Source: CALKUP01 sp964492735 (GTDB lineage Bacteria; Patescibacteriota; Patescibacteriia; UBA9570; XYC2-FULL-38-9). Taken from it: a stretch of DNA of 64,000 nucleotides. The notes below the pieces were generated by a model. That model saw only the letters and a list, made by a program, of their open reading frames with translations. It did not search any database and was not told the origin of the DNA. This document shows, in pieces, positions 33,537-43,135 of this stretch. The stretch is from NCBI GenBank assembly GCA_964492735.1, contig CAZBLE010000004.1:1-64000 (forward strand). The letters are read 5' to 3'. A program made the translations under genes and the position numbers. Positions within the stretch are counted from its first letter, which is position 1, and each line of letters opens with the position of its first letter.

Positions 33537-36107
33537 CTATTGTAAAAACTCACTATATACAAGAGAGTGCGCTAGGCCAACACTCAACTGCTTCTCTGAA
33601 TTGAAAAATAATTGGTTATCTGCAAAATTTTGCCGACTTGTAAGGTACAAGGATGGGCCATTACTTGAATCAGAAGTTGTTACTCGTAAACGATATTTTT
33701 TTCCGGCTGAATCAATAACGGGATTAAAATAATACGTAAATGACTTGTCATTTTTTAATTCTGCGCAAGACTGAGTATGAGAATCTACCATCTCCCCTGT
33801 TTCTTCGTTCAATAATTCCATGCGCAGAGTGCATTGTAATTTTTCATTGTAGGTAGCGGCAATCATTGAAATCCCTGAAAAATTATTTTCTTGCGGGGCA
33901 ACAATCTGCTCAAGTATCGTTGATGAAGACAAACGTTGCGTCATTTGACCATTAAGCGCATCAATGCCAAATGAGACTGAACGCAACATTTGGGCTGGCT
34001 GATCTGATGTTCCATAAAATGTCATGTGTGCATCAACCTTGACTGGAGTTCCTTTCGCAGAAACAAATTCAATAGAATCAATCACTGCCGGATTATCTAA
34101 AAGATAATACTGAAACGTATACTCTTTTGGCGTAAGTGACTTGAGTGTTGCAATTTTTTTACCATTACTTCCACGTACAACTACACGAATATCTCGTGGT
34201 TTTTGCACGCTTGACTGTTTCAATAACAATGCATTCACCTTCCAATCATTTGTATAAAATGGACGTGCCTCAGAAAGCTTATACACACCTACTTTTCCTT
34301 GAACAGCTTGTGGGATAAATGAAATAGGATTTAAAATCCGACAATTATGAAAGAGACTATGTAAATGGGACCATGCTTCATGATTTACTGGTATACAATA
34401 TGCATCATTTTGTAATAATGGATAATAGTATTCCCACTGAGAAAGAGAATTCTTATCTTCAGTATATCGATCAACAACATCATATGATCCATAAAAATAG
34501 AGAGAGCACATGACTCCAACAATGACAAGAATTTGCAATAATCGATACTTTATTGGTCGAGTCACTAACACAACGGAGGCAAGCAAAACTAATACGTATG
34601 GAATATAAAAATGACGTATGTGTGAAAATTCAAAAAAGACCGACCACTGGGCTAATTGATAGTTATCGCTAAACAAAAAATCTGAATGGTTTACATAGAC
34701 TGTCATCGACAAATATACAAAGGCAAGAATATTGGTTGCCCAGAAAAAGACAGGCGCGCTACGTTGTTTTTTAAAATAGAAAAAGGAAAATACAGAAAAC
34801 CCAAACAAAAGAACAAAAAGAATTAATCCAATCACATTTGAATACCACCCAAAACCTTGATAATCCACAACACCAACATGTGTGTACAACTGAATAAAAT
34901 AAAAAACATTATCTGGTATCAGGGTAAAAAGAACATCGTGTAGTGTGATTTTTTTTATTGGGTCAATTTGAACCGCAGACTCCTTCAACACAGTCGTTGC
35001 ATATGCTTGTAAGACCGCAGCAAAAAACAAAATGATACTCACAATGAAATCTTTCCATCGTTTTTTTTGCAAAAAATAAGCACCTGCTAAAAAGCTCAGC
35101 GGTATAAAAGAAATAAAATATGCCTTGGATAATATTAATAAAGCAGCAAGAATAATAAGTGCGCTGTATTGCGAATAAGAAAGCTTTTCTGTATTAACAA
35201 AAAGAAGCAAAAGAATAAATATAAAGCCGGAATAGGCAAAGTTTAAAAATAATACATATTCCCCATCCTGAAATAAAAAAATACCAAGCAATAGTGAAAT
35301 AAAAAATCGTACACCATCAGCGGGTATTAGCGCCTTAAAGTTGCGCCAATTAAAAAACGAGTAAAAAAATGACAAAAATAGTACAGCCGCCCATTGCACA
35401 ACATGCGGATAGTATTTAATAATTCCAATTTTTACCGTAACCAACGAGATTAAACGTGGTAGTAATGGCAAATACCCAGCATCTGGCGTAAACAAGCCAT
35501 CGATAAAAGAAAAGTTCCATGCAACACGAAAAAAATTCGATGCGTTTTCAAGCCACATTTCAGGATGATGATTTATTGATGGAAAACGAACGATCAATAA
35601 GATAGCAGCAATTATAAATGAAATAATCCAATACCAATTTATCCCAGAAAGCTTTGGTGCGTATGTTTTGAGTTGCACAATGCGACTATCAACAAACGAC
35701 TCAATTGCAACAATCAAATGTGTAAGAGTTTTTTCTTTTTCAAATACCCAATACTTTTGGCCAACAAAATTTAAAATGGTACTTGTAGCTGTTGCACAGA
35801 GATAGGCAAAAAAGACCAAAGAAGGGAAAAAATTCAATACAACTGAGTTCACAATCGTATTCATAGCAAGAGTAAAAATATACAAACTCACAAACTGACC
35901 AACTTCACGATGATTGCGCTCCTTTTGCTCGAAGGTCCAAAACTTATTTGCAAAATATGACACAAACGAACCAGCGATAAATGAAAGGCTTTTTGCCACC
36001 GGATATGATAGCTGATGAATCAATAATGAATACACTAACCAATCAACGGCTACGGCTGTGAGCCCAACGAGAAGAAAGCGGGAAGTCTGTTGTTTCGTCT
36101 GTGACAT
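33537..36107 (-). CDS. GtrA-domain fusion to a multi-membrane-spanning protein of the local family
   Basis: An 856-residue protein. Residues 1 to about 125 are a GtrA domain with four helices (RFLLVGLTAVAVDWLVYSLL, SYFANKFWTF, a third helix and FVGQKYWVFEK). GtrA-type proteins are thought to flip polyprenyl-phosphate sugars or assist their transfer. The remainder repeats the local family layout: MWLENASNFFRVAWNFSF, GYLPLLPRLISLVTVKIG, QWEYYYPLLQNDAYCIPVN, NCRILNPISFIPQ, the YQYYLLDNP beta domain and the extra C-terminal domain (GISMIAATYNEKLQC). The fusion physically links a putative lipid-linked sugar flippase to a putative GT-C enzyme, giving the best hint that this family uses polyprenyl-phosphate sugars at the outer face. 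Confidence 0.68.
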   Translation of the reverse strand: MSQTKQQTSRFLLVGLTAVAVDWLVYSLLIHQLSYPVAKSLSFIAGSFVSYFANKFWTFEQKERNHREVGQFVSLYIFTLAMNTIVNSVVLNFFPSLVFFAYLCATATSTILNFVGQKYWVFEKEKTLTHLIVAIESFVDSRIVQLKTYAPKLSGINWYWIISFIIAAILLIVRFPSINHHPEMWLENASNFFRVAWNFSFIDGLFTPDAGYLPLLPRLISLVTVKIGIIKYYPHVVQWAAVLFLSFFYSFFNWRNFKALIPADGVRFFISLLLGIFLFQDGEYVLFLNFAYSGFIFILLLLFVNTEKLSYSQYSALIILAALLILSKAYFISFIPLSFLAGAYFLQKKRWKDFIVSIILFFAAVLQAYATTVLKESAVQIDPIKKITLHDVLFTLIPDNVFYFIQLYTHVGVVDYQGFGWYSNVIGLILFVLLFGFSVFSFFYFKKQRSAPVFFWATNILAFVYLSMTVYVNHSDFLFSDNYQLAQWSVFFEFSHIRHFYIPYVLVLLASVVLVTRPIKYRLLQILVIVGVMCSLYFYGSYDVVDRYTEDKNSLSQWEYYYPLLQNDAYCIPVNHEAWSHLHSLFHNCRILNPISFIPQAVQGKVGVYKLSEARPFYTNDWKVNALLLKQSSVQKPRDIRVVVRGSNGKKIATLKSLTPKEYTFQYYLLDNPAVIDSIEFVSAKGTPVKVDAHMTFYGTSDQPAQMLRSVSFGIDALNGQMTQRLSSSTILEQIVAPQENNFSGISMIAATYNEKLQCTLRMELLNEETGEMVDSHTQSCAELKNDKSFTYYFNPVIDSAGKKYRLRVTTSDSSNGPSLYLTSRQNFADNQLFFNSEKQLSVGLAHSLVYSEFLQ

Positions 36108-36116
36108 AGAAAGTAT

Positions 36117-37769
36117 TTAGGGAATTTGCTTAGGTGTCAGTGCACTGTAACGATCTTCCAATGCAGCGGTGCGCTCTTGATTCATTGAAACATCTTTGCT
36201 GATTTCATATGGATGCCAATCGCAATCATTAAAGAAACGCTGCCAGTATTCAAATGTTCGTAAATCATCTGGCGTACCCCAACAGATATAGTGATCGATT
36301 TCAAATACACGAACATTCAATCCTTTTTCAATTAACGGTGCGACACAGCTGTCCACATAAAATTCATTATTCACGCGAATGTCCTTGTCATGCAATTCTT
36401 GATGCGCATCTAAAAAGTACTGCGCTTTACGGAAATAGAATGTTCCAACAACTGCGTGATCATTAAAAGGGTCATCTGATATCGCCTTTTTTACTGACAC
36501 ACCTGTCGCAATGTCACTATCACCTTCAACCATAATCCAACCGTACATTTGAGGATTACGGACACTTGAAGGGTGGTGTCTGAATGTCCATACAATAGCA
36601 TCGATACTTGGGTCAGCGATCAAAGCTGCATATTTTTCCGTGTCCCAAGCCATTCCATTGTCACATGGTGCGATCAATAATGGTTTTTCTGGATCACTAT
36701 TTTTTAATCCAAGCTCACAGGTACATGCTTGTCCTTCAGTTGTTTCTGCGACTGACGTAATATCTGCGTTCGGATACTCATTGGTAATTGCCTCTTTCAA
36801 CGGGTAACGATCAAGATGGTCTTGTAAACACACAAATGACCAGTTCTCTGCTGGGGCTACACTGTTTGCTGCCTGCACAATCATCGGCTTTCCACTGACC
36901 TCAATCAGCGGTTTTGGATCAACATACCCTTGATCAGCAAATCGACTTCCTCGTCCAGCCAGTGGAATGAGGTTCAAACTTCCAGACTCTGGTTGCATAC
37001 TCTGCTTTGGTGTAACCAGTGATGCAAAATAATCAGACCACGCTTGATAGTCTTCTAGATCAGCTGGTTCCCCCCATTGCAGCATTTGAGTAATTTCATA
37101 AATCGAAATATTCAGTCCGTCTGCTTTCAGTAAATTAAAGACCAAGCTGACATAATATTCGCCATTGAGATCGATCTTTTTATCCATGACCTCTTGGAAA
37201 TATTTTTTGACAATTGCCCCAGTGCGGAAATAAAATGTTCCATCTCCAGCAAACTCTTCCATGCGATTGTCTGTGAATGGTTTTTTTTCTTGAATTTCAT
37301 CCATCCATTGATCGTGTTCACGCATGAACGCGTAGTTTGTTGACCCGAGCATATGCGGATGAAATCCTCGATACGCAGTCATTGCCGCGTCTGCATTGCG
37401 GTTGCGGGTGTGTTGCAAAAAATCTGCGTAGTCCCATGACTTTCCAAAATCACAATAGTTCACAATAACCTCTTCGTCGTCAGCAATCTGATCAAAAATA
37501 TGAGCCACATGATAGACAGGTCCAAGTTTTTCTGGTTTTACTGAAACAATCGTACAGCCTGGAGCGATGCGTTCCAACTCCGCTCGCATGTTTGTTGTTG
37601 CCAAATGCTCTTCATTACAGATAAAAGTGAACTTCTTTTCACCTGGAAATAAATTCACGACATGCTCAATAATTGGCTTCCCATCAACTTTGATCAGTGG
37701 CTTTGGGTCAGTGTAGCCTGCTGCAACGAAACGACTGCCCTGTCCGGACATTGGAATAATAATATGCAT
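36117..37769 (-). CDS. Tandem nucleotidyltransferase (two NTP_transferase domains)
   Basis: A 550-residue protein made of two copies of the same domain. Copy 1 (residues 1 to about 255) begins IIIPMSGQGSRF with TDPKPLIKVDGKPII; copy 2 (from about 265) begins LIPLAGRGSRF with VDPKPLIEVSGKPMI. Each has the G-x-G-[ST]-R-[FL] loop, a KPL[IL] lysine region and a late WGTPDDL or WGEPADL element typical of sugar-1-phosphate and polyol-phosphate nucleotidyltransferases. Each copy appears complete, so both may be active or one may be structural. It would activate a phosphorylated small molecule with NTP (often CTP or UTP). It sits between the GtrA fusion (9 bp) and the class II aldolase (2 bp). The substrate is not predictable; the context suggests a non-standard one. 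Confidence 0.78.
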   Translation of the reverse strand: MHIIIPMSGQGSRFVAAGYTDPKPLIKVDGKPIIEHVVNLFPGEKKFTFICNEEHLATTNMRAELERIAPGCTIVSVKPEKLGPVYHVAHIFDQIADDEEVIVNYCDFGKSWDYADFLQHTRNRNADAAMTAYRGFHPHMLGSTNYAFMREHDQWMDEIQEKKPFTDNRMEEFAGDGTFYFRTGAIVKKYFQEVMDKKIDLNGEYYVSLVFNLLKADGLNISIYEITQMLQWGEPADLEDYQAWSDYFASLVTPKQSMQPESGSLNLIPLAGRGSRFADQGYVDPKPLIEVSGKPMIVQAANSVAPAENWSFVCLQDHLDRYPLKEAITNEYPNADITSVAETTEGQACTCELGLKNSDPEKPLLIAPCDNGMAWDTEKYAALIADPSIDAIVWTFRHHPSSVRNPQMYGWIMVEGDSDIATGVSVKKAISDDPFNDHAVVGTFYFRKAQYFLDAHQELHDKDIRVNNEFYVDSCVAPLIEKGLNVRVFEIDHYICWGTPDDLRTFEYWQRFFNDCDWHPYEISKDVSMNQERTAALEDRYSALTPKQIP

Positions 37770-37771
37770 AT

Positions 37772-38863
37772 CTATTTTTTTAATGCTCTACGATATTTTT
37801 CTGCGTCCCAGTTTCCTAGATAATGAAGCTCTTCGGACGGTAATAAGTGTACATCATTTCCTGCTGAGTGTAATGCCAGCAAATGAAATTTGAACACCAC
37901 TTCCACTTCTTGTGCTTTTTTCACATTTTTTGCCACACAGTAGATCATATTGTCTATAATCAACACGCGTGGTAATTCATGAAACTCTTCTTGATAGGCT
38001 GTAATTGCAGCTACATCAGTTATGGACTGTAACACAACTGGACGTCCGCCACAAAATACAAATCCATCAGGTGAGAATGGCGTACGTTCTAATAATTCCG
38101 CATGTTCATTCACAAGTTGTTGAATGCGCACATCTTCTGAAAGAAAGGCGATGGTGTCACTCTCCGGGTCAATTGAACGCAATACCGCTGAAACAGCATT
38201 TGTTGAACGATAGCGCGAGAAATCAACGGCGCATGTTTTTTCTATCGCCATGACAACTCGATCTGTCTCTGTTGTCACAAATTCTACTGACTCTCCACTC
38301 ACAATTAAGCCATGATTTTGCAAGAACACTGTTGTTGGTTTTTTTCCATGGACATCAACATACGACGCAACTGCAGTTTCCATAGAAATTGCCAAATCAA
38401 TTCCAGGTGTAGAATATGGAACACACAATGCATCTGGAAATAATTCTTCAATAATTTCACGCCAATCTGTGCGACATGTGAGCGCGTTCACAATCACCGA
38501 ATGTGTGTGGAGCGTGACACGTGACAACACCGCATGCAGATATACTTCAATAGATGCTCGATACGACTGCTCTCCTATAGATATTTTTAATAACTCTTCC
38601 GCTCGTTGCTCACGTTGTTTTTTATCAGTCGTTCCTCGCACCTCACTATGTTGAATGATATCAATCACTGATTGATTACCAACACTCACAACACCATCGT
38701 CGATTTCAACTTCAGATAATGCAAATCCTGAAGCTTTAATATGAAGCGTGCCATCAGCGTCTTTTATGGATGTATTTCCACCACCTGCTTGCACTAAATC
38801 AAACCGTTCACCCGCCCACTTTGATACACGCATTAATTCTGATCGAATCGGATTATGAGACAT
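37772..38863 (-). CDS. Class II aldolase/adducin family protein
   Basis: A 363-residue protein starting at 38863 (MSHNPIRSELMRVSKWAGE), overlapping the HAD gene stop by 11 bp. The N-terminal half has the class II aldolase fold: QAGGGNTSIKD (phosphate/substrate loop), IEVYLHAVLSRVTLHTHS with the catalytic Glu (E106) and zinc ligands H119 and H121, and LQNHGLIVSG (H184). Such enzymes cleave or epimerise phosphorylated ketoses (fuculose, rhamnulose or ribulose phosphates) or make aldol products in the reverse direction. The C-terminal 150 residues have no recognised match. Its neighbours (kinase fusion, HAD phosphatase, nucleotidyltransferase) suggest it makes a sugar- or polyol-phosphate that is then activated; the actual product is unknown. 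Confidence 0.78.
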   Translation of the reverse strand: MSHNPIRSELMRVSKWAGERFDLVQAGGGNTSIKDADGTLHIKASGFALSEVEIDDGVVSVGNQSVIDIIQHSEVRGTTDKKQREQRAEELLKISIGEQSYRASIEVYLHAVLSRVTLHTHSVIVNALTCRTDWREIIEELFPDALCVPYSTPGIDLAISMETAVASYVDVHGKKPTTVFLQNHGLIVSGESVEFVTTETDRVVMAIEKTCAVDFSRYRSTNAVSAVLRSIDPESDTIAFLSEDVRIQQLVNEHAELLERTPFSPDGFVFCGGRPVVLQSITDVAAITAYQEEFHELPRVLIIDNMIYCVAKNVKKAQEVEVVFKFHLLALHSAGNDVHLLPSEELHYLGNWDAEKYRRALKK

Positions 38864-39557
38864 AGGATTGTAATTGAACAAATGAATCAGCTTGTAAAAA
38901 ATCAGTTGCCACATACGGACTATCCTCGGGTACTGGCAAATGATCTGGGTTCCACCAACATGCGGCAATTCCGGCATTCAACGCACCAACAACATCTTTA
39001 TTGAAGTCATCACCAATCATTAACACATCCGACGGAGATAGCTGCAATTTACGCAAGGCTTCTACAAACATTGGTTGATGCGGCTTCTCTACTCCCATTT
39101 CTTCACTAATGACAATATGTGTTGTGTACTGCGCAAAGTTCCACTGTGCCGCTTTTCGATATTGCACATCCGCAGTAAGGTCCGTAACAAAACAGAGCGC
39201 TTTCCCTGTAAGGCTCTGCAAAAAATCTTCTGCGCCTGGAAACAATGAAGCTGCCTGTAAAAAGACATCCCAATATAATTGAAATAATCCATGCGCATAC
39301 TGCAACGGATTGACCCCGAGAAGCTCACACGCTCCTTGAAAATACAACAATCGGTTATGTGAAGCCGCTGTATTATGTAAACGATGATGCACTGCGGATC
39401 GTGCGTCAGTCAGCGCTTGTGCGATGACCTGCTCAGGTAGTCCTGTGTCGCTGTGCAACGACGCAACAACTGCTGCTTGTGCGGCTTCGTGCGCAGGTGC
39501 ATACGGATACAGCGTATTATCAATATCGAGTAAAATTCCTTTTGGTGATAGATTCAT
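38853..39557 (-). CDS. HAD-superfamily hydrolase (YjjG/pyrimidine 5-nucleotidase-like)
   Basis: A 234-residue phosphatase of HAD subfamily IA. Motif I is LLDIDNTLY (nucleophile and acid Asp), motif II is CFVTDLT, the Lys of motif III lies in GVEKPHQPMF, and motif IV is LMIGDDFNKDV. A helical cap occupies residues about 18-85. Known relatives include YjjG nucleotidases and haloacid-dehalogenase-like sugar phosphatases. In this operon a sugar- or glyceryl-phosphate phosphatase role is plausible. It overlaps the aldolase start by 11 bp and follows the membrane-kinase fusion by 13 bp. Confidence 0.85.
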   Translation of the reverse strand: MNLSPKGILLDIDNTLYPYAPAHEAAQAAVVASLHSDTGLPEQVIAQALTDARSAVHHRLHNTAASHNRLLYFQGACELLGVNPLQYAHGLFQLYWDVFLQAASLFPGAEDFLQSLTGKALCFVTDLTADVQYRKAAQWNFAQYTTHIVISEEMGVEKPHQPMFVEALRKLQLSPSDVLMIGDDFNKDVVGALNAGIAACWWNPDHLPVPEDSPYVATDFLQADSFVQLQSYVS

Positions 39558-39570
39558 AGGCTACTATATA

Positions 39571-41694
39571 TTACTCAACAATATGTCGAACTTTCATTTT
39601 TTCACTAATGACCAACAGGAGTAATAACTGGACAACACCTCGATATCCGTCTTGCCAATCAATCGTGTGATCAATAATTTCTTCTCGATTTTCTACCAGC
39701 GTGTTACTCAATTGATCAAGGTCTTCTGGGGTCAATTGCCCTGGCTTCACGAAAATAGTAATCAACTGCTTATTTAAATCATCAGAATAATCTTGTTCAA
39801 CTTCAATGGCACGTTGATGACACAATGTAAGGAATGGATCAACGTTAATACTGGAGTCAATGGTGCATTGTAAATGAATCTCAGGAACATAGGATGGATC
39901 GCCAACTGTGTATTCATCCGGACAAAAGTACCGAATTGCAAAATCTGCAAATTGTTTTTGTGGGTAAATATATTTTTCTGCATCTGGCATGCGTTTTTCA
40001 ATCTGCTCCAAAATCCGCTCTTTGCTATATCCGCGCTTTTCAATATCACGGCAAATTTTCCAATGGCGACGTAATGCCTCGTCTGTATCTAAATACAATT
40101 TCACATCTAAATTTTTGCGCATTTTTGGCAAATAGAGTGTATGCAAGCCAGAGATTACTACAAAAGGCTTTGGTACAATTGGTTTTGGTTTTGTAAACCG
40201 ACCAGTGTCATGATCATAATCGACACGCTGCACAACACTGCCTCGTCGCAAATCTGCAACATGGTCCGCTTGGGTGTGTAAATAATTTGCACGTGGATCA
40301 AGATGCGTGAATTCATTCCACTTCTCATCTCCCCGCTCCCACTTGTGATCACCGTCCCCTTCAATTTCTAAAATTGCTTCAACCCCAATCAAACCTTTTA
40401 AGTCTTCCATCAAGGTACTTTTTCCTGCTCCACTGTCACCGCCAACGCCAATAGTCACTGGGCGGCCTTCGTCTCCATAGACGGAATTACTCCGAATTCC
40501 AAATTTATACAGCACATAGACCACAGCAAGTAATACACCTTCAAGTACGGTGAACATAAAATTCGCAGCCGCTGTTGAATATATTTTGAGATCAAGACTA
40601 TTTCCAAAAATACGAATATCGGCAAGCTCACTATGATGAATATGGAAAAAGACAAAGTACGCAAGATACGCAACAGATAGCGCACTAAATAACGCAAGTG
40701 ACTGTTGTCGATTGCGCTCGTATTGTTCAATAAAGAAGATTGAAACGAACGGCAAAAACCACAAATACCACGCGGGTCCCGGCGGAATAAATAAAACAAA
40801 TACACTAAAAAGCAAGCCGAGATAACTCATTAGTAAGTCTCGATTGATTTTTGGGTACGTTGCAAAACGACCATAGACAACAACAGCAATCAATGGAATC
40901 ACGTAGATTTCCGCACCAGCAAATGAGTAGACTAGTGCTAAAATTTGACCTTGCTCTTGATTACGCAACACCATTTCAATAAAGCCAGCGTTCCAAAGAA
41001 ACGGTAACACGACAAGTCCATACACTACTGCGGGAATCAGTAACACGCCGGCAGCAATTTTTATATTCGTTTTTTTCCAGACATACAACACAAGGAGTGG
41101 CAACGCAGCAAGGACATGAAGCTTAATCGCAATTGCAAGTCCGAAAACACCTGCGCCAACCCAAAAACGATTACGCACAATGCTGTATACAGCGAGTAAA
41201 AATACAGCGGTCGGAATCAAATCCAGTTGTGAATGTATATATGCTGCGTACAAAACAATTGGCGACGCACAATAAAACAATACAATTTCCTTGACTTTGT
41301 TTGGATAGAGCCGAAACAAAATACCGGTAATAAGTAAATCAGCTGCGAGTGTCGGTAATTTAAAAAAGAGATTTTGCAATGCAGCAATATCCACTCCAAT
41401 AAGTGAACTGAAAATGCGATATGGCGCATACGCAATGCTCAATGCATACAGCATGAGTGGTGGGTATGGGAACATATTCAAGCTTCCTTGTTCAAAAAAA
41501 TACCGCCACGGATTACCACCATTTGCTAGAAAAAAATCAACGAATGGAATAAATAACTGATCTTGATAATCAGAAGAAAATACAACAAGCACTACCCCTT
41601 TCACGATCAATAAAGCAACAAACCAGTGCGTGATTTTTTTATCTTGCAATTCACCCCAAAATAATCGAATTGTATTCTTAATTGCACCCATCAT
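39571..41694 (-). CDS. Fusion of a GT-C-like membrane protein with a uridine kinase/phosphoribulokinase-like domain
   Basis: A 707-residue protein. Residues 1 to about 400 contain about eleven helices with an outer loop DYQDQLFIPFVDFFLANGGNP and FPYPPLMLYAL, similar to GT87/mannosyltransferase-like proteins. Residues 410-707 are a cytoplasmic P-loop kinase: Walker A GGDSGAGKST (418-427), then EGDGDHKWERGD, a lid-like THLDPRANYLHTQADHV region and FVVISGLHTLYL. The kinase half matches the phosphoribulokinase/uridine kinase superfamily, which phosphorylates a hydroxyl of ribulose-5-phosphate, uridine or related molecules. Joining such a kinase to a membrane glycosyltransferase-like protein is unusual and suggests phosphorylation coupled to a membrane step. 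The upstream gap of 72 bp may hold a promoter, but no convincing boxes were seen. Confidence 0.7.
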   Translation of the reverse strand: MMGAIKNTIRLFWGELQDKKITHWFVALLIVKGVVLVVFSSDYQDQLFIPFVDFFLANGGNPWRYFFEQGSLNMFPYPPLMLYALSIAYAPYRIFSSLIGVDIAALQNLFFKLPTLAADLLITGILFRLYPNKVKEIVLFYCASPIVLYAAYIHSQLDLIPTAVFLLAVYSIVRNRFWVGAGVFGLAIAIKLHVLAALPLLVLYVWKKTNIKIAAGVLLIPAVVYGLVVLPFLWNAGFIEMVLRNQEQGQILALVYSFAGAEIYVIPLIAVVVYGRFATYPKINRDLLMSYLGLLFSVFVLFIPPGPAWYLWFLPFVSIFFIEQYERNRQQSLALFSALSVAYLAYFVFFHIHHSELADIRIFGNSLDLKIYSTAAANFMFTVLEGVLLAVVYVLYKFGIRSNSVYGDEGRPVTIGVGGDSGAGKSTLMEDLKGLIGVEAILEIEGDGDHKWERGDEKWNEFTHLDPRANYLHTQADHVADLRRGSVVQRVDYDHDTGRFTKPKPIVPKPFVVISGLHTLYLPKMRKNLDVKLYLDTDEALRRHWKICRDIEKRGYSKERILEQIEKRMPDAEKYIYPQKQFADFAIRYFCPDEYTVGDPSYVPEIHLQCTIDSSINVDPFLTLCHQRAIEVEQDYSDDLNKQLITIFVKPGQLTPEDLDQLSNTLVENREEIIDHTIDWQDGYRGVVQLLLLLVISEKMKVRHIVE

Positions 41695-41766
41695 GCACCT
41701 TATAATTAACGAGATAACACCTCTACGATACCAAAAAAAGGCCCTTTTGTCTAGAATTTACTGAGC

Positions 41767-43134
41767 TTACTTATATTTCTCAAAAACCTGCCCTGCATAA
41801 GGATTCATAACAATGCGAATTAATACATCATTTCCAGGATATAACACCTGGTCACTCTTTCCAAGAAAATCCCTAACAGCTGATTCACCAAAAGGCTTTA
41901 ATTGCAAGGCATACATAAATTGATTCCGACCCTTTTCCTGGTTCAATGAAAGATTTCTTGCATCTACGATTGAATAAGGAGTGAGGGAAATAATCTGACA
42001 AAAAATAACACCGATAACAATAATTGCCCCAGCTTTCATAAAATAATTTTTTGAAAGTGAAAGCATTTCTGTTGACCAAGCTACCATTCCCGCTAAAGCC
42101 ATTAAAATGTAATCATGATAACGAACCGCAACTCCCCCTCGTGAAAAAGAACCAATAAGTGCGAGCAAGAAAACAAATGAAATAAGCGAGAGACTAAAAA
42201 TCTCAACACGAGAAAAAGTTGTTTTCATTTTTGAACGAACAACGAGTAGAACAGCGAACAAAGTGAAAGATATTTTGCCAAAATAAACATATGGCTGTTG
42301 TGGCCATGAATACCAAAAATTTAAACGGTGAAGAAATTCCTGGATAGTCTTTGCCTGAAATGCCTCATGTCCAGGGTTATGCCAGATAACCTGAGTCAAT
42401 ATCAAAGAAAGGATTAAAAATCCAATGGCCTTATACAAATGCTTCATTTCAGAACGATCCTGTAACCAGGTCAAACCACTTCTCAATGCCGCAATCGCAG
42501 CAATAAGGAATGCACTGCCCATACTAGCGGCAGCGAGAATAGAAGTAGTAGCTATTGGGATAAATGGAATTTTTTTACTAGAAATAAGCCATGAAGCAAT
42601 AACCAAGAAAAAAATCAAAAAGTAGACTTGACTTTGATACCCCCAAAATTGATTTTCTGGTGCTAATGGCAATGCGTACGCAACAAACAAGAACACTGTA
42701 GGAAGAACACGAAATCGATCATGATTAAAAGCATATGCAGTAAATGCAACAGCCCCTGTAATAACCCAATTCTGTGCGAGCATTGTCGAAATAGTCGATA
42801 GCGTATTATTGTGCCATATAAAAACCGCAAGGTTCAATACCCGCGTATAAAAAATGCGATGCTCATTCGCTGGTAGAAAAAAATCATGAATACCCAATGA
42901 TCCATTAAGGTAGGTAAAGTACAATCGCTCAACTTCCCCATCCCACTGATCCCAGTACGGGATCTCTACTCCAAAATAATGAATCATTTTGGCGCGCACA
43001 GTTAGTAGTGCGGTAAAAAAAGCAACTGTTAAAAGGAACACTAAAATAGTGTGAGGCGGTTGTTTTTTAGAGTGTAAAAACCCAAATGCTTGACGCATAT
43101 ATGCAGTGCACTTTTTATACAATGAACCTGCCAT
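41767..43134 (-). CDS. Multi-membrane-spanning protein, probably GT-C-like
   Basis: A 455-residue protein starting at 43134 (MAGSLYKKCTAYMRQ), one base after the stop of the GDPD-like gene. It has about eleven helices. The first outer loop, between helices 1 and 2, contains FGVEIPYWDQWDGEVERLYFTYLNG and NEHRIFYTRVLNL; an acidic residue cluster at this position is where GT-C enzymes bind their donor. No C-terminal soluble domain is present apart from about 70 residues ending NPYAGQVFEKYK. Related proteins are common in surface-polysaccharide clusters and often of unknown specificity. Position suggests it works with the GDPD-like protein and the kinase fusion. Confidence 0.58.
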   Translation of the reverse strand: MAGSLYKKCTAYMRQAFGFLHSKKQPPHTILVFLLTVAFFTALLTVRAKMIHYFGVEIPYWDQWDGEVERLYFTYLNGSLGIHDFFLPANEHRIFYTRVLNLAVFIWHNNTLSTISTMLAQNWVITGAVAFTAYAFNHDRFRVLPTVFLFVAYALPLAPENQFWGYQSQVYFLIFFLVIASWLISSKKIPFIPIATTSILAAASMGSAFLIAAIAALRSGLTWLQDRSEMKHLYKAIGFLILSLILTQVIWHNPGHEAFQAKTIQEFLHRLNFWYSWPQQPYVYFGKISFTLFAVLLVVRSKMKTTFSRVEIFSLSLISFVFLLALIGSFSRGGVAVRYHDYILMALAGMVAWSTEMLSLSKNYFMKAGAIIVIGVIFCQIISLTPYSIVDARNLSLNQEKGRNQFMYALQLKPFGESAVRDFLGKSDQVLYPGNDVLIRIVMNPYAGQVFEKYK

Positions 43135-43135
43135 A

